From: an uncultured Collinsella sp.
Lineage (GTDB): Bacteria > Actinomycetota > Coriobacteriia > Coriobacteriales > Coriobacteriaceae
Assembly (NCBI GenBank): GCA_937995345.1
Contig: CALKKS010000004.1
Span: 1 to 64,000, forward strand
Length of the DNA stretch: 64,000 bases
Direction: 5' to 3'
Position 1 is the first letter of the stretch; each line of letters opens with the position of its first letter. Below, piece after piece: positions 51,395 through 59,041 of this stretch. Below the pieces are notes generated by a model. That model was given only the letters and a program-made list of their open reading frames with translations. It did not search any database and had not been told where the DNA came from. Made by a program: the position numbers and the translations under genes.

Positions 51395-51628
51395 ATGAAC
51401 ACGATGACCGACATTGCGGGCAAGGCTTGGAGCTGGGCTTTTTGCCGGGCAATCCGCGCTCGCCAGCGTGCCAAGGCGCTGTTGCGGGAGGAGAGCGCGC
51501 AGGGCACTACCGAATACGCCATCTTGGTCGGCGTGCTCGTAGTGATCGCGATTATCGCCATCGTCGCGTTTAAGAGCAAAGTCGAAGAGCTATGGAACGC
51601 GATCAAAGACGGCATCAACAGCCTGTAG
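51395..51628 (+). CDS. flp: Flp-type pilin
   Basis: A 77-residue prepilin with the type IVb signature ESAQGTTEYAILVGVLVVIA: an acidic/Gln segment, the glutamate and tyrosine needed for processing and assembly, then a hydrophobic helix. The basic leader of about 30 residues is longer than usual. GGAGG precedes the ATG. This is most likely the main pilus subunit. No prepilin peptidase (TadV/CpaA) gene is in the window, so it must be elsewhere. Confidence 0.92.
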   Translation: MNTMTDIAGKAWSWAFCRAIRARQRAKALLREESAQGTTEYAILVGVLVVIAIIAIVAFKSKVEELWNAIKDGINSL

Positions 51629-52155
51629 GAGGCAGGCGGCCTGTTGGTTCGCCGCTGGTGCTCGTCTGTTTGCTCGTGGCAATAGCGGTGACGCTTTGGG
51701 GGCTGGGCGTTGCGCGACAGCAGCGTCCAGGCGCTACTGCCGATTTGGGATCGGGCTCGGCGGCGGTGTCACAAGCGGAAGGCGCGGGAGATATGGGCGG
51801 TCAGAATGCCGCCGTCACGGCTCGGACCTTTTTGCGGGCACTCGACGAGCGGGCGGCCAGCGCGACGGAGCCGTCTGCAGACAACGCGATCGCGGTTCGA
51901 CTCGCATGGTCCGAGGACCGGCCGATGACCGAGGCGGCGGCAGACCTGTTGCGCGCCTACCGCGAGGTGCCCACGGCCCAGCTCGCCCTGAGCGGCTATC
52001 TCGATATTAAGGGCAACGTATGGGGCGCCATCGTGCGCGATGGGCGAGGCTGGGTCGACATGGTGACGGTTGCCGCGGATGCCGGCGATGCCTCGTGCCG
52101 CCTGCGTGCCGTGCGTCTGGTTCCGCAAACAACGGAGTCAAAGGAGGGGTCGTGA
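51592..52155 (+). CDS. Hypothetical single-pass protein of the Tad operon
   Basis: Up to 187 residues: one N-terminal span (LVLVCLLVAIAVTLWGLGVA), then an external alanine-rich domain with LSGYLDIKGNVWGAIVRDGRGW near the C-terminus. No recognised family. The start is uncertain: ATG 51592 lies inside the flp gene with a weak ribosome site, and GTG 51658 would begin almost at the membrane span. The AGGAGG at 51627 is poorly placed for either. Its position between two pilin genes suggests a role in pilus assembly or anchoring. Confidence 0.55.
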   Translation: MERDQRRHQQPVGGRRPVGSPLVLVCLLVAIAVTLWGLGVARQQRPGATADLGSGSAAVSQAEGAGDMGGQNAAVTARTFLRALDERAASATEPSADNAIAVRLAWSEDRPMTEAAADLLRAYREVPTAQLALSGYLDIKGNVWGAIVRDGRGWVDMVTVAADAGDASCRLRAVRLVPQTTESKEGS

Positions 52156-52156
52156 A

Positions 52157-52375
52157 ATGCATGATGTCCTGCGTGAGGAATCTGCTCAGTCGACCGTCGA
52201 ATACGCCATCGTCACCGTGGCGCTGTTGTCGATTGTGCTGGCGATTGCGGGGCTTTGGCGCGCTGGCACCGATGGACGCTTGGCGGCACTGGTCGAGCGG
52301 GCAGCGTCTCATGGCGTCGCCCCATCGTCGGTTATCGATGCCGCGACGGGTGCCAAGGACATCGCTCTGTATTGA
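52157..52375 (+). CDS. Second Flp-like small pilin
   Basis: A 72-residue protein: MHDVLREESAQSTVEYAIV, then a hydrophobic helix TVALLSIVLAIAGLW and a short polar tail. It shares the REESAQ(G/S)T(T/V)EYAI core with the Flp pilin at 51395, so it is a paralogous type IVb minor pilin. AAGGAGGGG lies 7 bases before the ATG. It overlaps the next, TadE-like, gene. Confidence 0.8.
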   Translation: MHDVLREESAQSTVEYAIVTVALLSIVLAIAGLWRAGTDGRLAALVERAASHGVAPSSVIDAATGAKDIALY

Positions 52376-52850
52376 TATCACGTGCGAGGATCGGGCGCAG
52401 TCTACGGTCGAGGCCGCCTTTTTGCTGCCGACGTTTTTGACGCTTATCTTGCTTGCGTTGCAGCCGGTGTGCCTGCTCTATACGCGCGCGGTCGTGGAGT
52501 CTGCCGCCGCCGAGACCGCGCGGCTTATGACCACGACGACGGTGGAGGACGACGATGACCTTAAGGAGTTCACTCGCCGCAGACTTGCCGCGGTGCCCAA
52601 CGTCTCGATTTTTCATGCCGGCGGGCCGCTGTCGTGGGATATCGAGTTGGGGCGGGCCGGTGCCGGTGGCGTTTCGTCCGTGTCTGTTGCCGGCGAGGTT
52701 AAGCCGCTGCCCGTGATCGGTGCATTTGTGCAGGCCATGGGCAGTGCTGGTGAGGGCGGCTATGTCGAGCTCAAGGTCGATGTCTCGTATCGATCGCGTC
52801 CCGAATGGCTGGAGGGAGATTATGATTCATGGATTGCTGCATGGGATTAG
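52338..52850 (+). CDS. TadE-like minor pseudopilin (first)
   Basis: About 170 residues. The TadE core EDRAQSTVEAAFLLPTFLTL is followed by a hydrophobic helix and an external domain of about 110 residues. Pseudopilins of this type cap or initiate Tad pili. The start is uncertain: ATG 52338 has no ribosome site and overlaps the small pilin gene. A non-standard ATT near 52371, with AAGGA upstream, would give a leader similar to that of the neighbours. Confidence 0.75.
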   Translation: MPRRVPRTSLCIDITCEDRAQSTVEAAFLLPTFLTLILLALQPVCLLYTRAVVESAAAETARLMTTTTVEDDDDLKEFTRRRLAAVPNVSIFHAGGPLSWDIELGRAGAGGVSSVSVAGEVKPLPVIGAFVQAMGSAGEGGYVELKVDVSYRSRPEWLEGDYDSWIAAWD

Positions 52851-54987
52851 GCGCTGCCTGCTGCGGGTGACGCAAGGGTTTGCGGCCTGCCGTCGACCAG
52901 GCGCTCGCCGCAAGCGGGGCGGCTTTATGGGCCGTGCCGGTATCGACTTGTTTATCGAAGACGGCGCCTATACCACGCTCTCCTCTGCGGTTGTTATTCT
53001 GGTGGTGCTTGCGCTGCTGTTTTCGTCGGCCGCGGCGATATGGAGCATGTCGCGCGCCGGAGACACCCAGGTGGCGGCCGATAGCGGTGCACTGGCGGGC
53101 GCCAACGTGGTGTCGTCCTATCACACAGCCGCCACGGTGGTGGATGCGAGCATTTTGAGTTTGGGCCTGGCGGGGTTTGCCACGATCGGCACCGGCTTGG
53201 TTGCCATTCTCATTCCGGGCGCCGAGGTTGTCGGCAGCGATATCATCGATACGGGAACCCAAATTATTAAAACGCGTAACAAGTTTGCCAAAAGTGCGGC
53301 AAAGGGCCTGCAAAAGATCGAGACCGCCTTGCCGTACCTGGTTGCCGCACGCGCCATGCAGGCAGTATCGGCGCAGGATACCGACGGCGTGACCTATACC
53401 GGTACGGCGCTTGCCGTGCCCAGGACATCCGAGTCGGATTTTGTTGCGCTCGAAGGATCCGAAATCTCGACCGATGCCATTAAAGATGCGTCGGAAGATC
53501 TGGAGCGCGCGGCCGAGGAGCTACAAAAAGCATCGGAGGAGACGGCGAAGGCCAAAGAGCGCGCCTGGCTAGCGGATTGCGGTGGATCGGATAAAGGTTC
53601 GGTTGGCAGCTGTTCTTGTATGTGGGAGCGTGCGAAAAGCCTAACGGATCTCTTCGGTGTTCAAAATCCGCATTACTCATCGAGCGTTACGTGGGAGCCT
53701 CAAGTTGCCCTTGATCGCGCGAAGGACTACTACCATTGGCGTCTGACAAACGAGAAACCCCAAGGCTCGAGTGTCGAGATGAAGGCAGAGTCTGCGGCGC
53801 GTAAGGCGTTTTATACCTATGCGAGCGCGGAGGTCGATCGGGCATATATAACCGAGAACGGAGACAGGGTTTCCTCCTATATTCCGCTGCTGCCACGCAA
53901 CTCTGATGAAGTTCGGGCGACGGAACTCTATACCGATGCGGTGTGGCCGACTAGCGTGAACGATGACAAGGCGTATCTGCATTACGGGACGACCTGCCCT
54001 AACTATAAGAAAGGGACGCCGAGCGGATTTGCCTCGGTTGCCGATTACGATGGGCAGGATAAATGCAGCAAATGCCATTTTGGCGTTTTGTCGCTTGGTG
54101 CTGTTGCGGCGCCTTCAACCTCTATCGAAAACGGCTTCGAGTATCACTTTGACAAGTTTAAAGACGCCCTGGAGGACTACGTCGACTGTCGCAACAAGGA
54201 GCTCGAGCTCGAGTGTCAGACCGAGGACGAAGCCGACCGTGCGGGCAATGCGTTCGATACCGCCATCAAAGAACTTTCCGGTGAGCGCCCGCGCATCGCG
54301 CCGCCCGGCCGCAACGGCGTGGTTGCCTTTGCGGTCTCGGGCGCCATCTCCAGTCCCGACGAGCTCAGCTCCTCGTTTAACACGGCAGTTGAGCTTGGCG
54401 ATCGTGGTGCAATTTCTGCTGCAGTGCTCGCGCCCGATGATGCGACGGCACAAAATAACGTCCTCGCGCGGTTTTTCTCGACGCTGGAGGAGCGTTCGGG
54501 CGGCGTTGCCGGCGTGCTCGACGGCGTTATGGATGTTTGGGGCCGCCTGCTTGTGGGGTACGGAGACATCCAGGGTGCGGCCGACGAGCTTATGGGAGAG
54601 CTGATCGGTGGCTTGGGAGGGGGTAGCGGCGCGTTGGGCTCCATTGCGTCCTGGCTCGGTGACACCGTCTCGTCCTCCGTGGCGGCGCTGGGGCTCGAAC
54701 CGTGCGATTTGCGTCTGCGAAAACCGGTGCTGACCGATACCGCCAATGTCATCAAAAGTCCGGGGTCCGATATCGCGGGCATCTCCAAAACTCAAGATAC
54801 TCTGCGAAAAATCCCCTTGGGCGTGACTGACCCAAAGGCACTTTGCGAGGCCTTGGAATATCACGTCGAGCGCACCATCAGCGGCGCGGTGTTCACGCTT
54901 GCGGAGATCCCACTGCCCGGCGGCGGCTCCATCCCGCTCACGGTCGATGTCGCCACGCTGGCGGGGGCTTTTGGCGGTGGGTCGTAA
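52822..54987 (+). CDS. Large TadG-like pilus protein with cysteine motifs
   Basis: A 721-residue protein. A basic leader is followed by a hydrophobic helix near residues 55-80 (VVILVVLALLFSSAAAIWSM), then QVAADSGALAGANVV, the ADaaALAGA block typical of TadG/Flp-associated proteins. The large external part has a coiled-coil segment (EDLERAAEELQKASEETAKAK), clustered cysteines (CGGSDKGSVGSCSC; CSKCHFG), and a C-terminal region rich in glycine and hydrophobic repeats. It is far longer than typical TadG in this clade (I expect 300-450), so it may be the tip or an adhesin. The start at 52822 follows GGAGGGAG and overlaps the previous gene. Confidence 0.72.
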   Translation: MIHGLLHGIRRCLLRVTQGFAACRRPGARRKRGGFMGRAGIDLFIEDGAYTTLSSAVVILVVLALLFSSAAAIWSMSRAGDTQVAADSGALAGANVVSSYHTAATVVDASILSLGLAGFATIGTGLVAILIPGAEVVGSDIIDTGTQIIKTRNKFAKSAAKGLQKIETALPYLVAARAMQAVSAQDTDGVTYTGTALAVPRTSESDFVALEGSEISTDAIKDASEDLERAAEELQKASEETAKAKERAWLADCGGSDKGSVGSCSCMWERAKSLTDLFGVQNPHYSSSVTWEPQVALDRAKDYYHWRLTNEKPQGSSVEMKAESAARKAFYTYASAEVDRAYITENGDRVSSYIPLLPRNSDEVRATELYTDAVWPTSVNDDKAYLHYGTTCPNYKKGTPSGFASVADYDGQDKCSKCHFGVLSLGAVAAPSTSIENGFEYHFDKFKDALEDYVDCRNKELELECQTEDEADRAGNAFDTAIKELSGERPRIAPPGRNGVVAFAVSGAISSPDELSSSFNTAVELGDRGAISAAVLAPDDATAQNNVLARFFSTLEERSGGVAGVLDGVMDVWGRLLVGYGDIQGAADELMGELIGGLGGGSGALGSIASWLGDTVSSSVAALGLEPCDLRLRKPVLTDTANVIKSPGSDIAGISKTQDTLRKIPLGVTDPKALCEALEYHVERTISGAVFTLAEIPLPGGGSIPLTVDVATLAGAFGGGS

Positions 54988-55463
54988 TGGGCATTCGCAC
55001 GGGCTTGCGCGAGGAGCGTGCCCAGGCGACGGTCGAGATGGCCGTGGTCACGCCTGTCCTGCTCGTGCTGGCTCTCATCGCGTGCAACGTCATGATCTTT
55101 GCCGGCGCGGTCGCGCGCTTCGACCGCGTGGTGCCCGACATCGTGCTGGCGCACGCCGTGGCGCCGGGCGGGGAGGGTGACGAGAGCTCCATTGATACTT
55201 CCGCGACCGTTCAAGCTCAGATTCAGGATGCCATGGAGGGATATGGCCTACAGGTCGAGGTCTCGAGCGAGCAAGGCACGGCGTCATCGGATGGTGGTCT
55301 GCTCTCTCTTTCTGGCACGTTTAGGACCTATACCTGCACCATGCACTACGAGCCGTGGCCGAGTTCGCTGAGCATCGCCGGCGTTTCCCTGGGGGCGCCG
55401 GCCGTGCTCACGCATGAACGCGCGGTGACGGTCGACCCATGGCGTCCGGGGGTGGTCATGTGA
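54987..55463 (+). CDS. TadE-like minor pseudopilin (second)
   Basis: A 158-residue protein: REERAQATVEMAVVTPVLLV, then a hydrophobic helix, matching the TadE pattern (E at the processing-linked position), and an external domain ending in VTVDPWRPG. The start overlaps the previous stop as TAATG and the end overlaps the next gene as GTGA, so translation is coupled throughout. Confidence 0.82.
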   Translation: MGIRTGLREERAQATVEMAVVTPVLLVLALIACNVMIFAGAVARFDRVVPDIVLAHAVAPGGEGDESSIDTSATVQAQIQDAMEGYGLQVEVSSEQGTASSDGGLLSLSGTFRTYTCTMHYEPWPSSLSIAGVSLGAPAVLTHERAVTVDPWRPGVVM

Positions 55464-55819
55464 CCGCGGTCTCGTCCTATATCGCCTACGCGCGGGCGCT
55501 CAACATGTTGGGCTGGACGCCGGCCGAGTTTATGGTGGCGGAGTCGTTTACCGTGCGTCTGCGCGGCATGCTGGGACGGCGGCCGATTGCCGCCAGCGGA
55601 CTGCCGCTTGTCATGGCGTTTCCGCGCTGTTCCTCGGTTCACACCTGCTTTATGGCCTATCCCATCGACATCGCCTTTATCGATTGCAATGGCAATGTCC
55701 TCGTATGCTACGAAAACGTACGTCCCTGGCGTATGTGTTCCTGCCCCGGCGCCTGGGCGGCACTCGAGTGCCCTTCAATCATTGTTTCGCCCCCTGCTCT
55801 CCAACGCGTGCCGGCATAA
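55460..55819 (+). CDS. DUF192 family protein
   Basis: A 119-residue protein matching DUF192: FTVRLRGMLGRRPI and then RCSSVHTCFMAYPIDIAFID, with the conserved HTCFM(A/R)xPID block, and RMCSCPGAWAALECP at the end. The function of DUF192 is unknown. The usual signal peptide is absent, so it is probably cytoplasmic. It is the last gene of the Tad operon, starting at GTG within the previous stop. DUF192 genes sit at the end of Tad clusters in other actinobacteria too (recollection, not checked). Confidence 0.85.
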   Translation: MTAVSSYIAYARALNMLGWTPAEFMVAESFTVRLRGMLGRRPIAASGLPLVMAFPRCSSVHTCFMAYPIDIAFIDCNGNVLVCYENVRPWRMCSCPGAWAALECPSIIVSPPALQRVPA

Positions 55820-55877
55820 GAATTGGCGACGGCGGACTTTCGTCATACGAAATTGGGTAAGATTGAGGAGAAGATGC

Positions 55878-56144
55878 ATGGATGTCGAGAGCCATCCCAA
55901 CGCTAAAAAGCACCTGACGGAAAAACAGGTGCTTAGCGCTTGGCCTGCGGTTACTGAGTGCATTCGTCGCGAGTCGAAGGACGAGCCGCCGAGATGGCTT
56001 GCGATTGGATGGCTTCCAGACGGACGAAGCGTGGAGCTCGTTGCGGTCGAGCTTATCCGTGGGCGGCTCATTATTCATGCCTTGTCTCCAGTTCAGAAGA
56101 AATTCTGGCAAGAGATCGAGCGAGCTCGGCAAAGGGGTCGATGA
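55878..56144 (+). CDS. Putative toxin, BrnT-like small protein
   Basis: An 88-residue protein. N-terminal HPNAKKHLTEKQVLSAW and a central RWLAIGWLPDGRSVELVAVE, then LIIHALSPVQKKFW. This order (helix with KH, then beta strands GxxxDGRxxEV and IHAL/M) resembles a small RelE/BrnT-fold family common in actinobacteria and found beside ribbon-helix-helix antitoxins. GAGGAG lies 4-12 bases before the ATG. It overlaps the antitoxin gene by 4 bases. The toxin role is inferred from fold and pairing. Confidence 0.65.
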   Translation: MDVESHPNAKKHLTEKQVLSAWPAVTECIRRESKDEPPRWLAIGWLPDGRSVELVAVELIRGRLIIHALSPVQKKFWQEIERARQRGR

Positions 56145-56428
56145 TGGGCAAGACATATACGACCGCTAATGGTCAGGTTGTTACGGATGAAATGATTGAC
56201 GCGTGGTGTGAGTCGTACGAGCGCGGAGAGTTTCCGGATGGCGAACACACCGTTGGTGGAATCGTGCATGGACGGCCCCCACTCTCAGGCGAGGGAACGG
56301 CAACGCTATCGGTCAAGATTTCTCTGGGAATGAAGGAAGCTATTCGTCGACGCGCGGCTGCCGAGGGGATGACGCCAAGTGAGTTTGCCCGTGCGGCCCT
56401 GAGTGAAAAACTTCTTGCAGCGGGTTGA
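56141..56428 (+). CDS. Putative antitoxin with ribbon-helix-helix domain
   Basis: A 95-residue protein. A polar N-terminal half (possible toxin-binding part) precedes a C-terminal ribbon-helix-helix: TLSVKISLGMKEAIRRRAAA, then GMTPSEFARAALSEKL. The strand residues alternate as in CopG/Arc repressors. The start overlaps the toxin stop (ATGA). Antitoxin second in the operon is the BrnT/BrnA order. Likely autoregulated. Confidence 0.7.
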   Translation: MMGKTYTTANGQVVTDEMIDAWCESYERGEFPDGEHTVGGIVHGRPPLSGEGTATLSVKISLGMKEAIRRRAAAEGMTPSEFARAALSEKLLAAG

Positions 56429-56503
56429 TGCCTCTGACGTGCCGTTCTATAGGATCGGACTTGTGGCCGACACCGTGACCAAAAACTTTTTTAAAATTCT
56501 CGG

Positions 56504-56531
56504 TTGACCGAAGCGCGTCCTTGGTTATACT
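56504..56531 (+). promoter_or_regulatory. Promoter of tRNA-Phe
   Basis: TTGACC (56504-56509), 16 bp spacer, TATACT (56526-56531). Near-consensus, with the start about 25 bases before the tRNA. Confidence 0.75.
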
Positions 56532-56563
56532 AATCAAGCCTTGAAACAAGGCACACCTCAAAT

Positions 56564-56618
<55 letters not shown>

Positions 56619-56636
<18 letters not shown>

Positions 56637-56686
56637 CCTTGAATTGACTAGGACCTCTGAAAAGGGGTCCTTTTCTTTTATGTGGC
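56619..56686 (+). repeat. tRNA-Phe 3' end and terminator, copy 1 (genuine end)
   Basis: 68 bases from the T arm (CGATTCCC) through the terminator (AGGACC/GGGTCC, TTTTC) to ATGTGGC. Matches 56805-56872 at 66 of 68 positions. Confidence 0.85.
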
Positions 56687-56804
56687 CCCCACGCTGAATC
56701 GAACCCCGTGAGGGCGCGGAGCTGAGTAAACGCGTGAGCGTTTGCCAGCGGAGCTCGCAAGGCGCGGAAGCGCCGCAGCGGTCCGCACGCGCGGAGCGCG
56801 GGCG

Positions 56805-56872
56805 CGATTCCCTTCCCCGCCATCTTGAATTGACTAGGACCTCTGCAAAGGGGTCCTTTTCTTTTATGTGGC
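56805..56872 (+). repeat. tRNA-Phe 3' end and terminator, copy 2 (displaced)
   Basis: Second copy, 186 bp after the first, with two substitutions. No tRNA 5' half precedes it. The 118 bp between the copies is GC-rich (several GCG palindromes) and non-coding. This looks like the flank of an inserted element that regenerates the tRNA end. Confidence 0.8.
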
Positions 56873-57025
56873 ATGTGGCCCCCGTCTGCCCGGACATTCC
56901 TCCCACTTTTGCGCCACTTTGTAGACCGTTCGGTCGCCTGTCCGCACGCGCGGGTATACTCAAAACGATACTTTTCCTATGCAATACGATGCAGGTTCGA
57001 CCTGCGCGATTCGAAGGGGGCCGTG

Positions 57026-58087
57026 ATGGAGAGGATTCTCGGCGTTAATCTCTCTGGCTGGTTTATTCCCGAGCCCTGGGTGACCCCGTCGCTGTATGCG
57101 GCGACCGGTGCATCCAATGCAGCCGAGCTGCAGGAGGCCATGGGCACCGCTGCCTATAACGAGCGCATGCGTCGCCATTACGAGACGTTTGTGAGCGAGG
57201 ACGATTTTCGTCGTATGGCGCAGATCGGTCTCAACGCCGTACGCCTGCCGGTGCCGTGGTATGCCTTTGGCTCGCAGGAGTCCGACGCTTCCTACATCTC
57301 GGTCGTCGATTATATCGACCGTGCTATTGAGTGGGCCGCCAAGTACAACATCCGCGTACTGCTCGATCTGGCGACTGTACCCGGCGGTCAGGGCGATTCC
57401 AACGATTCGCCCACGACGCCGGAAGTCGTCGCTGAGTGGCATTCGTCCACCAATGGCCGTCACGTTGCGCTCGATGTGCTCGAGCGCTTGGCCGATCGCT
57501 ATGGTGAGGCCGAGAGCCTGTTGGGCATCGAGCTGTTGGATACGCCGCAGATGAGCGTGCGCAAGAGCCTCTTTACCATGACGGACGGTATTCCGGCGCA
57601 CTACCTGCGTAACTTCTATCGTGACGCGTACGAACTCGTTCGTTCGTATATGCCCGAGGACAAGATCGTCGTCTTTTCCTCTTCGGGACACCCTGGCGAG
57701 TGGAAGCACTTTATGCGCGGTGCCAAGTACAAGAACGTCTACATGGACCTTCACCTGTACCATTACCGCGACGAGTATGCGCTCGACATCACGAGCCCCC
57801 GCGGTCTGACGACGGCGATTTCGCGTAACAAGCGTGAGCTCAAAGAGGCGGTCGCAACTGGGTTCCCCGTTTTGGTGGGTGAATGGTCGGGCGCGGCGAT
57901 TTTTGCCAACTCGTCGGTTACACCCGAGGGTCGCAATGCCTACGAGCGCGTGTTTATCGCCAACCAGCTGGCTTCGTTCGCGCCGGCTGCCGGTTGGTTC
58001 TTCCAAACGTGGAAGACCGAGAAGCGTATTGCAGCATGGGACGCCCGCGCGGCGCTCGGCACGCTCGAGCGCGGCATGATTGAATAG
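57026..58087 (+). CDS. Glycoside hydrolase family 5-like protein, catalytic acid/base apparently missing
   Basis: A 353-residue GH5 (exo-beta-1,3-glucanase-like) fold without signal peptide. GVNLSGWF, NAVRLPVPWYAF and the nucleophile block FPVLVGEWSGA are conserved, as is the late WFFQTWKTE. Where active members read GIELLNEP, with the acid/base Glu in NEP, this protein reads GIELLDTP (residues 168-175). The usual DLH(G) after strand 3 reads DLAT. So two catalytic-site residues look replaced. It may be inactive, use another chemistry, or bind glycans. The start at 57026 follows AAGGGGG. Confidence 0.75.
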   Translation: MERILGVNLSGWFIPEPWVTPSLYAATGASNAAELQEAMGTAAYNERMRRHYETFVSEDDFRRMAQIGLNAVRLPVPWYAFGSQESDASYISVVDYIDRAIEWAAKYNIRVLLDLATVPGGQGDSNDSPTTPEVVAEWHSSTNGRHVALDVLERLADRYGEAESLLGIELLDTPQMSVRKSLFTMTDGIPAHYLRNFYRDAYELVRSYMPEDKIVVFSSSGHPGEWKHFMRGAKYKNVYMDLHLYHYRDEYALDITSPRGLTTAISRNKRELKEAVATGFPVLVGEWSGAAIFANSSVTPEGRNAYERVFIANQLASFAPAAGWFFQTWKTEKRIAAWDARAALGTLERGMIE

Positions 58088-58093
58088 GTTGAT

Positions 58094-58972
58094 ATGACGC
58101 AAAGCAGCGCCCGCACGGGCAAACTTTATGTGGTCGGTACGCCCATCGGTAACCTGGGCGACCTGTCTCCGCGCGTCGGCGAGGCATTTGCCGCTGCCGA
58201 CGCCGTCTGCTGCGAGGACACGCGTGTGACCTCAAAGTTGCTGATGCACCTAGGCATCTCCAAGCCGCTCGTTCGTTGCGACGAGAACGTGATCGCAAAT
58301 CGCGCAGCCGGCCTGGTCGACCGCCTGCTGGCGGGGGAGACCCTCGCCTTTGCCTCGGATGCCGGTATGCCGAGCGTGTCCGATCCCGGCCAGGCGCTGG
58401 TCGAGGCGGCACGTGAGGCCGATGTGCCTGTCGAGGTTATTCCCGGCCCCTCTGCTTGCGTCACGGCACTCGTATCGTCCGGTATTCCCTGCGAACATTT
58501 CTTCTTCGAAGGCTTTTTGGGTCGCAAACACGGCGACCGCGTGCGCCGACTGCAGCGCCTTGCCGTCGTCCCCGGCGCGCTCATCTTCTACGAGTCTCCA
58601 CATCGCATCGTCGCGACGCTCGAGGCCGTGGCCGAGGTCTTTCCCCAGCGCGATGTCGCCGTCTGCCGCGAGCTCACCAAACTGCACGAGGAAGTCTTGC
58701 GTGGATCCGCCGCCCAGCTAACCGAGGAGCTGCGTGCCCGTGGCGAGGTAAAGGGCGAGATTGCGCTGGTCATTGCGCCGCCGAGTGAGGACGAGGAGGC
58801 CGGTATCGCGCCGGTTGGAGCCGCAGCGGTAGACCCCGACGAGGCCCTGCGCGAGGACATCCGTGCCGCGCTCGGGGAGGGGGAGCCCGCCTCTGCGGTG
58901 GCCAAGCGCCTGTCTCAGAAGTATTCGCGCCGCAAGCGCGATGTCTATGCCATGGTGCTTGATATGCAATAG
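58094..58972 (+). CDS. rsmI: 16S rRNA (cytidine(1402)-2'-O)-methyltransferase
   Basis: A 292-residue tetrapyrrole-methylase-fold enzyme that 2'-O-methylates C1402 in the 16S P site. KLYVVGTPIGNLGDLSPR is the family start. The AdoMet and RNA-binding blocks CCEDTRVTSKLL, FASDAGMPSVSDPG and VIPGPSACVTAL are present, as is the C-terminal LSQKYSRRKRDVY. A short insert (about 225-255) is rich in Glu/Ala. It starts 6 bases after the GH5-like gene and is in the same operon. A weak ribosome site precedes it. Confidence 0.95.
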   Translation: MTQSSARTGKLYVVGTPIGNLGDLSPRVGEAFAAADAVCCEDTRVTSKLLMHLGISKPLVRCDENVIANRAAGLVDRLLAGETLAFASDAGMPSVSDPGQALVEAAREADVPVEVIPGPSACVTALVSSGIPCEHFFFEGFLGRKHGDRVRRLQRLAVVPGALIFYESPHRIVATLEAVAEVFPQRDVAVCRELTKLHEEVLRGSAAQLTEELRARGEVKGEIALVIAPPSEDEEAGIAPVGAAAVDPDEALREDIRAALGEGEPASAVAKRLSQKYSRRKRDVYAMVLDMQ

Positions 58973-59041
58973 ATGGAGGATATCCAGCCCTTGCGCTAGA
59001 ATCATCCCTTGTATGCAACGTTTTTCTGGAGGACAAACCCC

